Shown here piece by piece: positions 49,646 through 58,161 of a stretch of 64,000 nucleotides of DNA. This stretch comes from Nocardioides caldifontis. Lineage in GTDB: Bacteria; Actinomycetota; Actinomycetes; Propionibacteriales; Nocardioidaceae. Location: the NCBI RefSeq assembly GCF_008087345.1, contig NZ_VHIB01000016.1, forward strand, positions 1 through 64,000, in the 5' to 3' direction. Made by a program: the position numbers and the translations under genes. Positions within the stretch are counted from its first letter, which is position 1, and each line of letters begins with the position of its first letter. The notes beneath the pieces are model-generated. The model was given only the letters and a program-made list of their open reading frames with translations. It was not told the origin of the DNA and did no database searches.

Positions 49646-50929
49646 ATGACCTCGGCCTCGCTCGACCGCCCGTACGGCGCTGCCCCGTTCCGCTTCGACG
49701 AGCCGGCGCGGCTCCCCCGCTGGGCCGCAGCCGCCTGCGGTGGTCTGGACCTGTCGGAGCTCTGCGAGCAGGTGCTGGAGGCCGACCTGTCCGCGGCGTT
49801 CGACGAGCTGCGCGGCAACACCGAGTTCGTGCAGCGGCTGCGCGCGAGCGTGCAGGAGAACCTCGTCAACCTCCAGCAGGTGCTCGCCGGCACCGCCCGG
49901 CTCGAGGAGGTCACGCTCCACGAGCCGTTCGCGCTCGCGGGGCTCCAGGCGCGGCTGCGGCTCCCCCAGACAGCGATGCAGCGCAGCTACCGCGTGGGCT
50001 TCATGACCATGTGGGAGGCCTGGAGCGCGCACCTGGTCGAGGAGGCGGAGCTGCTCGGCGTCTCCCGTGTCGAGGCGCTCGAGGCGTTGCGGGGCATGAC
50101 GTCCCTGCTCCTGCGCTACCAGGACCACGTCGCCAGCCAGGTCGCGGACACGTTCGCGCGCACCGACGACGCGATGAGCCGCTCGCGCGAGCACGTGCGC
50201 AACGGGCTCGTCCGCCACCTGCTGCGGGAGGACGCCCCGCCCTTGCCCGCCTCCGACCTGGTGCTGCTCGACTACCCGCTCGACGCCGAGCACGTCGCGG
50301 TGCTCCTCCCCGACCTGTCCGAGAGCGCGGCCCGCCAGCTGCTCTCCTCCCTGCGGGACGTCACCCACACGCGCGACTCCCTCGTGCACCCGCTCGACCT
50401 GACGAGCACCGTCGTCTGGCTCGCGCAGCCGCGCACCCCGGGCTGGCGCCCCGCCGCCACCACACGTCTCGTGGAGTGGCTGCGCCGCCACGACGTGCTC
50501 GCCTCGGTCAGCCAACCCCTCGTCGGGGTGACCGGGCTCCGCCGCGGCTGGCAGCAGGTCCAGGAGGTCGAGCGCGTGCGCTCCGCCTGGGGCGTCTCGG
50601 AGGCGCCACGTCAGCTCGGCCACGGCGAGGTGAGCCTCGAGATCCTGCTGATGGCCGACCTCGACCGGGCCCGCGCCTTCGTGCGCGCCGAGCTGGGGCC
50701 GCTCGGTGCCGACGACCCGCTCGCCGCGCGGCTGCGCGAGACGGTCGAGGCCTCGCACCGCTACGGCTCCCACATCGTCACCGCGGAGCACCTCCACCTC
50801 CACGAGCACACCGTGCGGAACCGGCTGCAGAAGGCGGCCGAGCTGCTCGGTCGACCGCTGACCGAGCGCCGCACCGAGCTCCAGGTGGCGCTCCGACTCT
50901 CGCGCCTCCTCGCCCAGGTCGAGGGGTGA
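49646..50929 (+). CDS. PucR family transcriptional regulator (paralog 2)
   Basis: A 427-aa regulator with the same architecture as the gene at 28875: an N-terminal helical domain with LPQTAMQRSYRVGFMTMWEA and YQDHVASQVADTF, a central domain with LVLLDYPLDAEHVAVLLP, and a C-terminal HTH YGSHIVTAEHLHLHEHTVRN. The two are paralogs inside one 22-kb stretch. It is coupled by a GTGA overlap to an MFS transporter, which it may control. Confidence 0.87.
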   Translation: MTSASLDRPYGAAPFRFDEPARLPRWAAAACGGLDLSELCEQVLEADLSAAFDELRGNTEFVQRLRASVQENLVNLQQVLAGTARLEEVTLHEPFALAGLQARLRLPQTAMQRSYRVGFMTMWEAWSAHLVEEAELLGVSRVEALEALRGMTSLLLRYQDHVASQVADTFARTDDAMSRSREHVRNGLVRHLLREDAPPLPASDLVLLDYPLDAEHVAVLLPDLSESAARQLLSSLRDVTHTRDSLVHPLDLTSTVVWLAQPRTPGWRPAATTRLVEWLRRHDVLASVSQPLVGVTGLRRGWQQVQEVERVRSAWGVSEAPRQLGHGEVSLEILLMADLDRARAFVRAELGPLGADDPLAARLRETVEASHRYGSHIVTAEHLHLHEHTVRNRLQKAAELLGRPLTERRTELQVALRLSRLLAQVEG

Positions 50930-52146
50930 CGGGCCAGGAGGCACCCGAACGCCCGGGGCCGGCCGCCGGTCGTGGGACGGCCGGACCGGCGCAACGGCTG
51001 CTCGTGGCGTGCCTGCTCGGTGGCTCGGCCGGGTGGGCGCTCACCGCCCCCGGCGCGGCCGCCGCCCCGACGGCGGAGGCGTACGGCGCCGACCTGCTGT
51101 GGGTGGGGCTCCTGACCTCCGTCCTCGCCGCGCCGTACGCCGCGCTCCAGCTGCCCGCCGGGGTGCTCGTCGACCGGCTCGGCGTCCGGACCGCCACCTC
51201 CGCGGGGCTGTCCCTCGTCGTGCTCGCGCACGTGGCCGCGCTGGTCGCGCCCGTCCCGTGGCTCGCCCTGGCCGCCCGGACCCTGTCCGGGGCGGGCTAC
51301 GCGGTGTGCTTCGTCTCCGGGGCGGAGCTGGCCCGGAGCAGCGGGCGCGGGGCGCGCGGCATGGGTGTGTTCGGCGGCGTGGCCATCGCCGCGTCGGGGT
51401 TCGCGGTGCTGACCGTCCCGTTCGCGGAGCACCTCGTCGGGTGGCGGTCGCCGTGGGCGACCACCCTCGTCGTCACCGCGCTGGCCCTCGCCCTCGCGCT
51501 GCGGCTCCCCGACGAGCTGGGCCAGAGCACCCGGGCGGCACCCGTGCACACCGGGGGGTCCCCTCCTCCGGCGATCCTCCGCGACGGGCAGCTCTTCCGG
51601 CTCGCCGCCGTCCACGGCGTGACGCTCGGGCTCGGGCTGATCCTCTCCTCGTGGGCGACGACGTTGCTCGAGGACATCTGGTCCTTCGGCCCGGCGGCGG
51701 CCGCCGTGGTCGGCTCCTGCGTGCTGGGGCTGTCCGTGCTCAGCCGGCCCCTGGGCGGTCAGCTCGCCGCCGTACGCCCGGACCGGAGCCGCACCCTGTG
51801 GGTGTTCGCGCTCGTCGCCTGCGCGGCCGCCACCCTCGCGCTGGCGTGGCGCTCCACGCCGGTCGTCGCGGTCCTCGCGGTCGCCGTGCTCGGGATGTGC
51901 AGCGGGCTCCCCTTCGCCAGCGTCGTGCAGGCGGGTCAGGCCCGTCAGCCGCACCGGCCGGCCGCCGCTGTCGGCGCGATGAACACGCTGGCCTTCGGGC
52001 TCGTGGTGGCAGCGACGCCGGCCGTGGGGTGGGCGGTCGACCACGGGCACGCCTCGACGACGCTCGTCGTCGTCGGCGCCGTCTGGCTGCTGCCGCTGCT
52101 GTCCCTGCCCCGCCGGCCCGGTCAGCCGGCCCCGGTTCCCGCCTGA
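50926..52146 (+). CDS. MFS transporter
   Basis: A 406-aa major facilitator with about twelve hydrophobic segments. GLLTSVLAAPYAALQLPAGVLVDRLGVRTAT contains the motif-A type DRLGVR loop between helices 2 and 3; GGQLAAVRPDRSRT gives its counterpart in the second half. The GTG lies in the PucR stop, so uptake or efflux of the PucR effector is plausible. Its last 25 bp overlap the convergent GAF-PucR gene. Confidence 0.87.
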   Translation: MTGQEAPERPGPAAGRGTAGPAQRLLVACLLGGSAGWALTAPGAAAAPTAEAYGADLLWVGLLTSVLAAPYAALQLPAGVLVDRLGVRTATSAGLSLVVLAHVAALVAPVPWLALAARTLSGAGYAVCFVSGAELARSSGRGARGMGVFGGVAIAASGFAVLTVPFAEHLVGWRSPWATTLVVTALALALALRLPDELGQSTRAAPVHTGGSPPPAILRDGQLFRLAAVHGVTLGLGLILSSWATTLLEDIWSFGPAAAAVVGSCVLGLSVLSRPLGGQLAAVRPDRSRTLWVFALVACAAATLALAWRSTPVVAVLAVAVLGMCSGLPFASVVQAGQARQPHRPAAAVGAMNTLAFGLVVAATPAVGWAVDHGHASTTLVVVGAVWLLPLLSLPRRPGQPAPVPA

Positions 52147-53993
52147 GGTCCGGCGAGGGCGTCGGCGACCTCGTCGGCGCCGAGCGCGACGGTCAGCTCG
52201 GCGAGCGACCGCACGTGCGTCGTCGAGATGCCGAGGAGCTGCTCGACCTTGCGGATCCGCAGCCCCACCGTGTTGGGGTGCACGAAGAGCGAGGCCGCCG
52301 TGGCCGCGGTGTTGAGGTCGTGCGCCAGGTAGGCCCTCAGCGTCTCCTCGAGCGCGGTCCCGCGCGCAGCGTCGTGGTTGCGGACCGGCGCCAGCACCTC
52401 GTCGGCGAAGCGGCGCAGCTCGGCGACGTCCTCGAGCTGGAGGAGGAGCCCGTAGAGCCCGAGCGACCCGAAGCTGGCGACCGTGGCCGCCTGGCCGCGC
52501 AACCGCGCGACCGTGGCGGCTCCGCGAGCCCGGCGGTAGGCCGCCGGGTAGTCGCCGAGCGAGGTGCAGAGCGGCGACACGGCGAACGCCAGCTCCGTCC
52601 CCAGGTCGAGCCGCACGAGCTGGCGCTGGAGCTCGCCCGCGCTGCGCACCACCTCGTCGACCTCGGTGCCTGGCCAGAGCAGCACAACGTCCTCGGCGAC
52701 CGTCCCCACCAGCGCCGGCGGCTGCGCACGGGTGGCGTGCGACCGGGCCACCGACAGGACGCGGGCGGCGGCCGAGCGGCGGCCGCCGCCCTGCACGACC
52801 AGCACCGCGTGCGCCGAGCCGAGGTCGATGCCGAGCCGCGCCGCCCGCTCCCCCGCCGTCACCAGCCCCATCGGGTTGCCGGCGAGGAGGTCGGTGACGA
52901 TCTCCCCGGAGAGCCGCCACTCGACCTCGAGCGCGGTCCTGGCGCGCAGCACCTCGAGCGCCGAGACGGTGGCGGCATGCTCCAGTGCGCGCACGTCGAG
53001 CGCCGACAACGGCAGCACGCTGCGCGAGACCCAGATCCTCGCCACGGTGTCCTGGCCGAGCAGCACCGGGGTCGAGTGCGCGTCGGCGTCCTGTGGCACG
53101 AACCGGACGTCGCTGCGCTCCGCACGGGCGAGCTCCACACCGGACGGCTCCTCGGTCACCACCACGGTGGTGCCGAGGAGGTCGGCGAGCGAGGCGGCGA
53201 CGCCGGTGACACCGCCGCCGCGGAGCGCCACCTGGGTCAGCTGCTCGTGGACCGCCTCACCGCGGCGGAGGAGCTCGTGCTGCTCGGCGAGGGTGGTGTT
53301 CGCGGTGAGCAGGTCCTCGATCGTGCTGGCCTCGCGGTCCCGCAGCCTCGCTGTCTGGATCGCCACGCCGGCCTGGTCGGCGAGCAAGGCGAGCAGCTCC
53401 TGCTCCTCCTCGCCGAAGAGGTGCGGGACTCGGGTGTAGCAGTTGAGCGTCCCGACCCGGACCCCGGAAGCCTCGACCGGCACCGAGATCATCGAGCGGT
53501 ACCCCTGCTCGCGCGCAACGCCGCCCCAGGGCAGGAACTCGGCGTCGGCGATGGTGTCAGGCACCTGCACCGACTCGCCGGTCAGGAAGGCCTTGCTGGA
53601 CGGGGCCTGCACCCCCTCCTCGACCGTGAGCACCACCGGACGGTCGGCGTTGACCTGGCGCACGTAGTCCGGGGACAACCCGTGGGACCCGGTGATCAGC
53701 AGCGACTCGCCGTCCTCAGCCGGGAGCAGGACCGCGCAGAAGTCGTAGCCGAGCAGGTTCGCCGCGGTCTCGGCGACGAGGTCGAGCACCTCCGGCAGCG
53801 ACGCCGGCCCGTTGAGGGCGGTGGCGATGTCCGCGATCGCCTCCAGCCACGGCCTCAGCCGGTCGGCCCCCGAGGAGTCGGGTGTGCCGGTGGCGTCGTC
53901 CCCGGTGCCCACGGCGTCCACGGCGTCCATGCCGTCCATGGTGTCCACGGTGTCCACGCTCCCCACGGTGTCCATGACCCCCACGGGCAGCAC
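52122..53993 (-). CDS. GAF domain-containing PucR-type regulator
   Basis: A 623-aa regulator. Residues 45-215 form a GAF domain (IADIATALNGPASLPEVLDLVAE, GVQAPSSKAFLTGESVQVPD, YRSMISVPVEASGVRVGTLN, LADQAGVAIQTARL). The C-terminus has the PucR HTH NTAATAASLFVHPNTVGLRIRKVEQLLG. It would sense a small molecule and control neighbours, probably the cupin/monooxygenase genes divergent from it. The first 27 residues are encoded by 9-bp repeats with several in-frame GTG/ATG codons, so the exact start (53993, 53975 or later) is uncertain. Confidence 0.85.
   Translation of the reverse strand: MLPVGVMDTVGSVDTVDTMDGMDAVDAVGTGDDATGTPDSSGADRLRPWLEAIADIATALNGPASLPEVLDLVAETAANLLGYDFCAVLLPAEDGESLLITGSHGLSPDYVRQVNADRPVVLTVEEGVQAPSSKAFLTGESVQVPDTIADAEFLPWGGVAREQGYRSMISVPVEASGVRVGTLNCYTRVPHLFGEEEQELLALLADQAGVAIQTARLRDREASTIEDLLTANTTLAEQHELLRRGEAVHEQLTQVALRGGGVTGVAASLADLLGTTVVVTEEPSGVELARAERSDVRFVPQDADAHSTPVLLGQDTVARIWVSRSVLPLSALDVRALEHAATVSALEVLRARTALEVEWRLSGEIVTDLLAGNPMGLVTAGERAARLGIDLGSAHAVLVVQGGGRRSAAARVLSVARSHATRAQPPALVGTVAEDVVLLWPGTEVDEVVRSAGELQRQLVRLDLGTELAFAVSPLCTSLGDYPAAYRRARGAATVARLRGQAATVASFGSLGLYGLLLQLEDVAELRRFADEVLAPVRNHDAARGTALEETLRAYLAHDLNTAATAASLFVHPNTVGLRIRKVEQLLGISTTHVRSLAELTVALGADEVADALAGPQAGTGAG
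53904..53984. repeat. nine degenerate 9-bp tandem units at the start of the GAF-PucR gene
   Basis: Nine adjacent 9-bp units with consensus GGYGTCCAY fill 53904-53984 (for example ggcgtccac, ggtgtccac, ggtgtccat). On the minus strand they encode a repeated (V/M)D(T/A/G) tripeptide at the N-terminus. Copy-number changes would keep the frame. Confidence 0.8.
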
Positions 53994-54075
53994 TGTGCCA
54001 CGGCACTTGAGTCCGCGCTACTCCTGTGCGGCGACACATGGGCCGACCGGCGGGGCTGCGGCCACAGTTGGCGCC

Positions 54076-54558
54076 ATGACCGACGCACCTGAGCCATCTG
54101 CACCCGACGCACCCGCACCCGGCGCGCAGGAGCCGGACGTGCACGTCGTCCGGGCCGGCGACCTCTCCGACGACACCCCGCAGACCGCAGGGCTGAAGCG
54201 GTTCGAGGCGATCTCCGCCCGGCGGCTCGGCTCCCAGGACCTCTGGATGGGGCTCTCCGTGCTCCCGCCCGGAAGCAAGACCGGCGTGCACCACCACGGC
54301 CACTCCGAGACCGGGCTCTACTTGCTGAGTGGCGTCGGCCGCTGGTGGGTGGGCGACGACCTCGACGAGGTGCGCGAGGCCCACCCCGGCGACTTCGTCT
54401 TCATCAAGCCGCACGTCGTGCACTGGGAGGAGAACGCCAGCGAGACCGAGCCGGTGAAGATGATCGTCGCCCGCACGACGCAGGACGCGATCGTCGTCAA
54501 CCTCGAGGACCACCCGAAGGCGCCGGTGCTCGACCGCGAGAGGTACGACCATGACTGA
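54076..54558 (+). CDS. cupin domain protein
   Basis: A 160-aa single-domain cupin. Motif 1 is GVHHHGHSETGLYLLSG (two His plus Glu) and motif 2 HPGDFVFIKPHVVHWEEN with the third His, so a metal site is likely. The Pro/Ala-rich first 25 residues are flexible. Similar cupins act as dioxygenases or isomerases, or bind a ligand. CACAGT (54063-54068) ends 7 nt before the ATG. The 3' end overlaps the monooxygenase start by 8 bp. Confidence 0.87.
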   Translation: MTDAPEPSAPDAPAPGAQEPDVHVVRAGDLSDDTPQTAGLKRFEAISARRLGSQDLWMGLSVLPPGSKTGVHHHGHSETGLYLLSGVGRWWVGDDLDEVREAHPGDFVFIKPHVVHWEENASETEPVKMIVARTTQDAIVVNLEDHPKAPVLDRERYDHD

Positions 54559-55738
54559 GGCCCGCCGGGCCCTCGTGGTCGGCGGCTCCTTCGCCGGCCT
54601 CACCGCTGCCCTGCTGCTCCGGGAGCAGGGGTTCGACGTCAGCGTCTTCGAGCGGTCGCCCGAGCACCTGAACGGCCGCGGGGGCGGCATCGTGCTGCAG
54701 CCCGACACCGTGCGCTGGATCGTGGAGCGGCCGCACCCGTTCAGCCTCGAGGACGTCAGCATCGGCTCGTCGTGCACCCGTTATCTCGGCCCTGACAATT
54801 GCGTCGTCCACGAGGAGCCCGCCGCCTGGCGGTTCAGCTCCTGGACGACGATGTACCGGGTCCTCCTCGACGACTTCGGCCTGGAGGACTACCACCTCGG
54901 CGAGTTCGCCGTGGGCGTCGGCCAGGACGACGACCAGGCCGAGGTGCGGTTCCTCAGCGGCCGCACGGAGCGCGCCGACCTCGTCGTGTTCGCCGACGGC
55001 ATCTCGTCCGTGGGCCGACGGCGCCTCCAGCCGCGCGCCAAGCCGCGTTACGCCGGCTACATCGGCTGGCGGGGCACCGTGCCGGAGCGCGAGGTGTCGG
55101 TGGAGACGGCCGACCTCATCGACGACGCGACCGCCTACGCGGTGATCGAGAACTCGCACATGTGCATGTACCCGATCCCGGCCGTCGACGGCGGGTTGGC
55201 CCGCGGGGACCGGCAGCTGAACTACATCTGGTACCGCAACGTCCCCGAAGGCCCCGAGCTCGACGAGATGGTCACCGACCTGCGCGGTTTCACCGCGCCG
55301 GTCTCGGTCCACCCGGGCCAGGTGCAGCAGCGCTACGTCGACCAGATGCGCGCGGAGGCCTCCGAGCTGCTGCCACCTGCCGCGGCCGAGCTGGTCAAGC
55401 GGACCGAGCACCCCTACATCCAGGTGCTGCTGGACATCGCGGTGCGCAACATGGCGTTCGGCCGCATCGCGCTGATCGGCGACGCGGCATTCGCGGCCAG
55501 GCCGCACGCGGCGGCCGGCACGGCCAAGGCCGCCGCGGACGCGTGGTCCCTGGTCGACGCGCTCGCGGCCGAGCCGGACATCCCCACGGCGCTCGCGCAG
55601 TGGGAGCCGGACCGGCTGGCGCTGGGCAACAACCTGCTCAGCCGGGTCGCCCAGATGGGTGCCCGGTCCCAGTTCACCAACACGTGGGACCCGGCCGACC
55701 CCGCGCTGCACTTCGGGTTGTACGGCCCGGACCGCTGA
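54551..55738 (+). CDS. FAD-dependent monooxygenase (2,6-dihydroxypyridine 3-hydroxylase-like)
   Basis: A 395-aa class A flavoprotein hydroxylase. Residues 6-33 give the GxGxxG-type FAD fold (ALVVGGSFAGLTAALLL); a DG motif is in VVFADGISSVGR, and the GD motif RIALIGDAAFAARPHAAAGT is a striking match to DHPH of the nicotine pathway, as is RYAGYIGWRGTVPE. The true substrate may be another N-heterocycle or phenol. GAGAGGT precedes the ATG, which overlaps the cupin gene, so the two are co-translated. Confidence 0.86.
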   Translation: MTEARRALVVGGSFAGLTAALLLREQGFDVSVFERSPEHLNGRGGGIVLQPDTVRWIVERPHPFSLEDVSIGSSCTRYLGPDNCVVHEEPAAWRFSSWTTMYRVLLDDFGLEDYHLGEFAVGVGQDDDQAEVRFLSGRTERADLVVFADGISSVGRRRLQPRAKPRYAGYIGWRGTVPEREVSVETADLIDDATAYAVIENSHMCMYPIPAVDGGLARGDRQLNYIWYRNVPEGPELDEMVTDLRGFTAPVSVHPGQVQQRYVDQMRAEASELLPPAAAELVKRTEHPYIQVLLDIAVRNMAFGRIALIGDAAFAARPHAAAGTAKAAADAWSLVDALAAEPDIPTALAQWEPDRLALGNNLLSRVAQMGARSQFTNTWDPADPALHFGLYGPDR

Positions 55739-55772
55739 CCCGACGCAGGACCCGGCCGGCCCGGGCGCCGCA

Positions 55773-56420
55773 TCATCCCGTGACGAGCGACCTGGTGCGG
55801 AGCTCGGGCTCGGTGCTCTCCTGCACCTGCTCGACGGTCACGCCCGGCGCCAGCTCGACGAGCTCGAGCCCGTCGGGCGTCACGTCGATGACCCCGAGGT
55901 CGCTGATGATGCGCTGGACGACACCCAGCCCGGTCAACGGCAACGAGCACTCACGCAGGATCTTCGGGGAGCCGTCACGCGCCACGTGCTCCATCAGCAC
56001 GATCACCCGCTTCGCGCCGTGGACGAGGTCCATGGCGCCGCCCATCCCCTTGACCATCTTCCCGGGAATCATCCAGTTGGCCAGGTCGCCCCGCTCCGAG
56101 ACCTGCATGGCCCCCAGGATCGCGACGTCGACCTTGCCGCCGCGGATCATCCCGAAGGACGTGGCGGAGTCGAAGAAGCTGGCGCCGCGACGGACGGTGA
56201 CGGTCTCCTTGCCAGCGTTGATCAGGTCCGCGTCGACCTGGTCCTCGGCCGGGTACGCACCGACCCCGAGGATGCCGTTCTCGCTGTGCAGCGCGAGCTC
56301 GACGTCGTCGGCGACGAAGCCGGGCACCTTGGTGGGCAGCCCGATCCCGAGGTTGACGTACATGCCGTCCTCCAGCTCGGCCGCGGCGCGCGCCGCCATC
56401 TCGTCACGGGTCCAGCTCAT
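55773..56420 (-). CDS. 3-oxoacid CoA-transferase subunit B
   Basis: A 215-aa class I CoA-transferase beta subunit: [16 protein letters not shown], the catalytic Glu in [10 protein letters not shown], and [19 protein letters not shown]. With subunit A next door it forms a heterodimer moving CoA from succinyl-CoA to a 3-oxo acid; it could be PcaJ (3-oxoadipate) or ScoB (acetoacetate). Located 37 bp after subunit A on the minus strand. Confidence 0.9.
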   Translation of the reverse strand: MSWTRDEMAARAAAELEDGMYVNLGIGLPTKVPGFVADDVELALHSENGILGVGAYPAEDQVDADLINAGKETVTVRRGASFFDSATSFGMIRGGKVDVAILGAMQVSERGDLANWMIPGKMVKGMGGAMDLVHGAKRVIVLMEHVARDGSPKILRECSLPLTGLGVVQRIISDLGVIDVTPDGLELVELAPGVTVEQVQESTEPELRTRSLVTG

Positions 56421-56457
56421 CCTCGCTCCTCCTGAATCGCTGCTGAGGGGGTGCCGC

Positions 56458-57225
56458 TCACGGCGTGGTCGTGCGCTTCTCGATGCGCTTGTCCGCCGCC
56501 TGCTCGGGCGTCAGGGCCACCACCCGGTGGACGTAGATGCCGGGAGTGTGCACCTCCTCGGGCTCGATCTCCCCGGGCTCCACGAGGTGCTCGACCTCCG
56601 CGATCGTCACGCGGCCGCACATCGCGGCGAGCGGGTTGAAGTTGCGGGCGGCCCGGCGGAAGACGAGGTTGCCGTGCCGATCGCCCTTCCAGGCGCGGAC
56701 CAGCCCGTAGTCGGCGACGATCGCCTCCTCGAGCACGAACTCACGCTCGCCCTCGGCGGTGGTGAAGGTCCGGGTCTCCTTGGGCGGCGACGCCTTGACG
56801 ACGTTGCCGTCGGCGTCGTACCTCCAGGGCAACCCGCCGTCGGCGACCTGGGTGCCGACGCCGGTCGCGGTGTAGAAGGCCGGGATGCCGCAGCCGCCGG
56901 CCCGCATCCGCTCGGCGAGCGTGCCCTGCGGGGTCAGCTCGACCTCCAGCTCACCGGACAGGAACTGGCGGGCGAACTCCTTGTTCTCGCCGACGTACGA
57001 CGCGATGACCCTCCGCAGCCGCCCGGCGGCGAGGAGCTGCCCCAGCCCCCAGCCGTCCACGCCCGCGTTGTTCGAGGCGACCTCGAGCTCGGAGGTGCCT
57101 GCCTCGAGCAACGCCTCGATCAGGATCGCGGGGATCCCGCAGAGGCCGAACCCCCCGACCGCGAGCCGGGAGCCGTCCGGGATGTCGGCGACGGCCTCCG
57201 CCGCCGATGCGACCACCTTGTCCAT
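56458..57225 (-). CDS. 3-oxoacid CoA-transferase subunit A
   Basis: A 255-aa alpha subunit: [22 protein letters not shown] is the glycine-rich coenzyme site, followed by [28 protein letters not shown] and [16 protein letters not shown]. The start is ATG 57225; the longer frame has an unsupported extension into the control region. Divergent from the IclR gene at 57330, with two palindromes between. The pair may complete a beta-ketoadipate-like route. Confidence 0.9.
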   Translation of the reverse strand: MDKVVASAAEAVADIPDGSRLAVGGFGLCGIPAILIEALLEAGTSELEVASNNAGVDGWGLGQLLAAGRLRRVIASYVGENKEFARQFLSGELEVELTPQGTLAERMRAGGCGIPAFYTATGVGTQVADGGLPWRYDADGNVVKASPPKETRTFTTAEGEREFVLEEAIVADYGLVRAWKGDRHGNLVFRRAARNFNPLAAMCGRVTIAEVEHLVEPGEIEPEEVHTPGIYVHRVVALTPEQAADKRIEKRTTTP

Positions 57226-57253
57226 GGAGCCATGCAAGGACGACCGGGCCCCT

Positions 57254-57272
57254 GCGGTCAACCAGTGGACGC
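57254..57272. promoter_or_regulatory. 19-bp imperfect palindrome, IclR operator candidate 1
   Basis: GCGGTCA-ACCAG-TGGACGC matches 15 of 19 positions of the site at 57319-57337. It lies 29 bp upstream of the CoA-transferase start and could repress that operon. Confidence 0.5.
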
Positions 57273-57318
57273 CCGTGTCACCGTCATCTGGTCGCCCAAT
57301 GACCGCCGCGGCGAGGTA

Positions 57319-57337
57319 GCGTCCATCCAGTGAACGC
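57319..57337. promoter_or_regulatory. 19-bp imperfect palindrome, IclR operator candidate 2
   Basis: GCGTCCA-TCCAG-TGAACGC has 7-bp arms with one mismatch. It overlaps the presumed -10 (TAGCGT, 57317-57322) and the GTG start of the IclR gene, suggesting negative autoregulation. Confidence 0.55.
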
Positions 57338-58124
57338 CGTCGCTGCCCCTCGCTCCGCACCCGTCGACGTGGTCGGACGGGTCGCGTCCGTGCTGCGCGC
57401 GCTCGCCGGCGCCGAGCCCCACGGGCTGACGACCTCCGAGCTCGCCCGGGCCGTCTCCCTGGCGCGGCCGACCGCCCACCGGCTGCTCACCTCCCTGCTC
57501 GAGCACGGCCTCTCGGAGCGGCTGGCCGGCGACGGACGGTGGGTGCTCGGCCCGGAGGCCTACCTGCTGGGCACCTCGGCGGCGGCCCGCTACGACGTCA
57601 CCGAGCTCGCCCAGCCCGTCGTCCGCCGCCTGGCCCAGGCGACCGGCGAGAGCGCCTTCTTCTCCGTACGACGCGGCGACGAGACCGTCGTCCTCCTGCG
57701 CGAGGACGGGGCCTTCCCGCTCCGCAGCCACGTCCTCGACGTCGGCACCCGCTTCCCCCTCGGTGTGGTCTCCGCCGGGATGGTGATCCTCGCGCACCTG
57801 TCCCCGCGCGAGATCGACGACTACCTCGACCGCACCGACCTGACCGCCCGCCACGGCTCCCAGCACGCTGCCGACAAGGTGCGCAAGCACGTCGCCCGGA
57901 CCCGCCGGACCGGCTACTCGGTCAACCCTGGGCTCGTCGTCCAGGGCAGCTGGGGCATGGCTGCCGCCGTCTTCGACGAGCAGGAGCGGCCCCAGTGGGC
58001 GCTGAGCCTCACCGGTGTCGAGCACCGGTTCACCGCCGCCCGCCGCCCCGAGCTCGGCGCCCGCCTGCTCCACGAGGCGCACGCGCTGACCACGGCGCTG
58101 CGGAAGGGGCGCCGAGCGGACTGA
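57330..58124 (+). CDS. IclR family transcriptional regulator
   Basis: A 264-aa IclR protein: HGLTTSELARAVSLARPTAHRLLTSLLEHGL is the winged helix; the effector domain has GTRFPLGVVSAGMVILAHL and RTGYSVNPGLVVQGSWGMAAAVFD. The GTG start follows TAGCGT by 7 nt, indicating a leaderless mRNA. It is divergent from the CoA-transferase genes, the usual place for the regulator of a 3-oxoadipate-type operon. Confidence 0.88.
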   Translation: MNAVAAPRSAPVDVVGRVASVLRALAGAEPHGLTTSELARAVSLARPTAHRLLTSLLEHGLSERLAGDGRWVLGPEAYLLGTSAAARYDVTELAQPVVRRLAQATGESAFFSVRRGDETVVLLREDGAFPLRSHVLDVGTRFPLGVVSAGMVILAHLSPREIDDYLDRTDLTARHGSQHAADKVRKHVARTRRTGYSVNPGLVVQGSWGMAAAVFDEQERPQWALSLTGVEHRFTAARRPELGARLLHEAHALTTALRKGRRAD

Positions 58125-58161
58125 CGGAGAGGCGGGAGCCGGCTGACGGGCAGGTCGTCCT

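Noticed and set aside
51009-54092. A 1027-codon plus-strand open frame ending in repeated HGV residues
   Set aside because: It lies over the MFS and GAF-PucR genes in wrong frames; the HGV repeat is merely the 9-bp tract read on the other strand.
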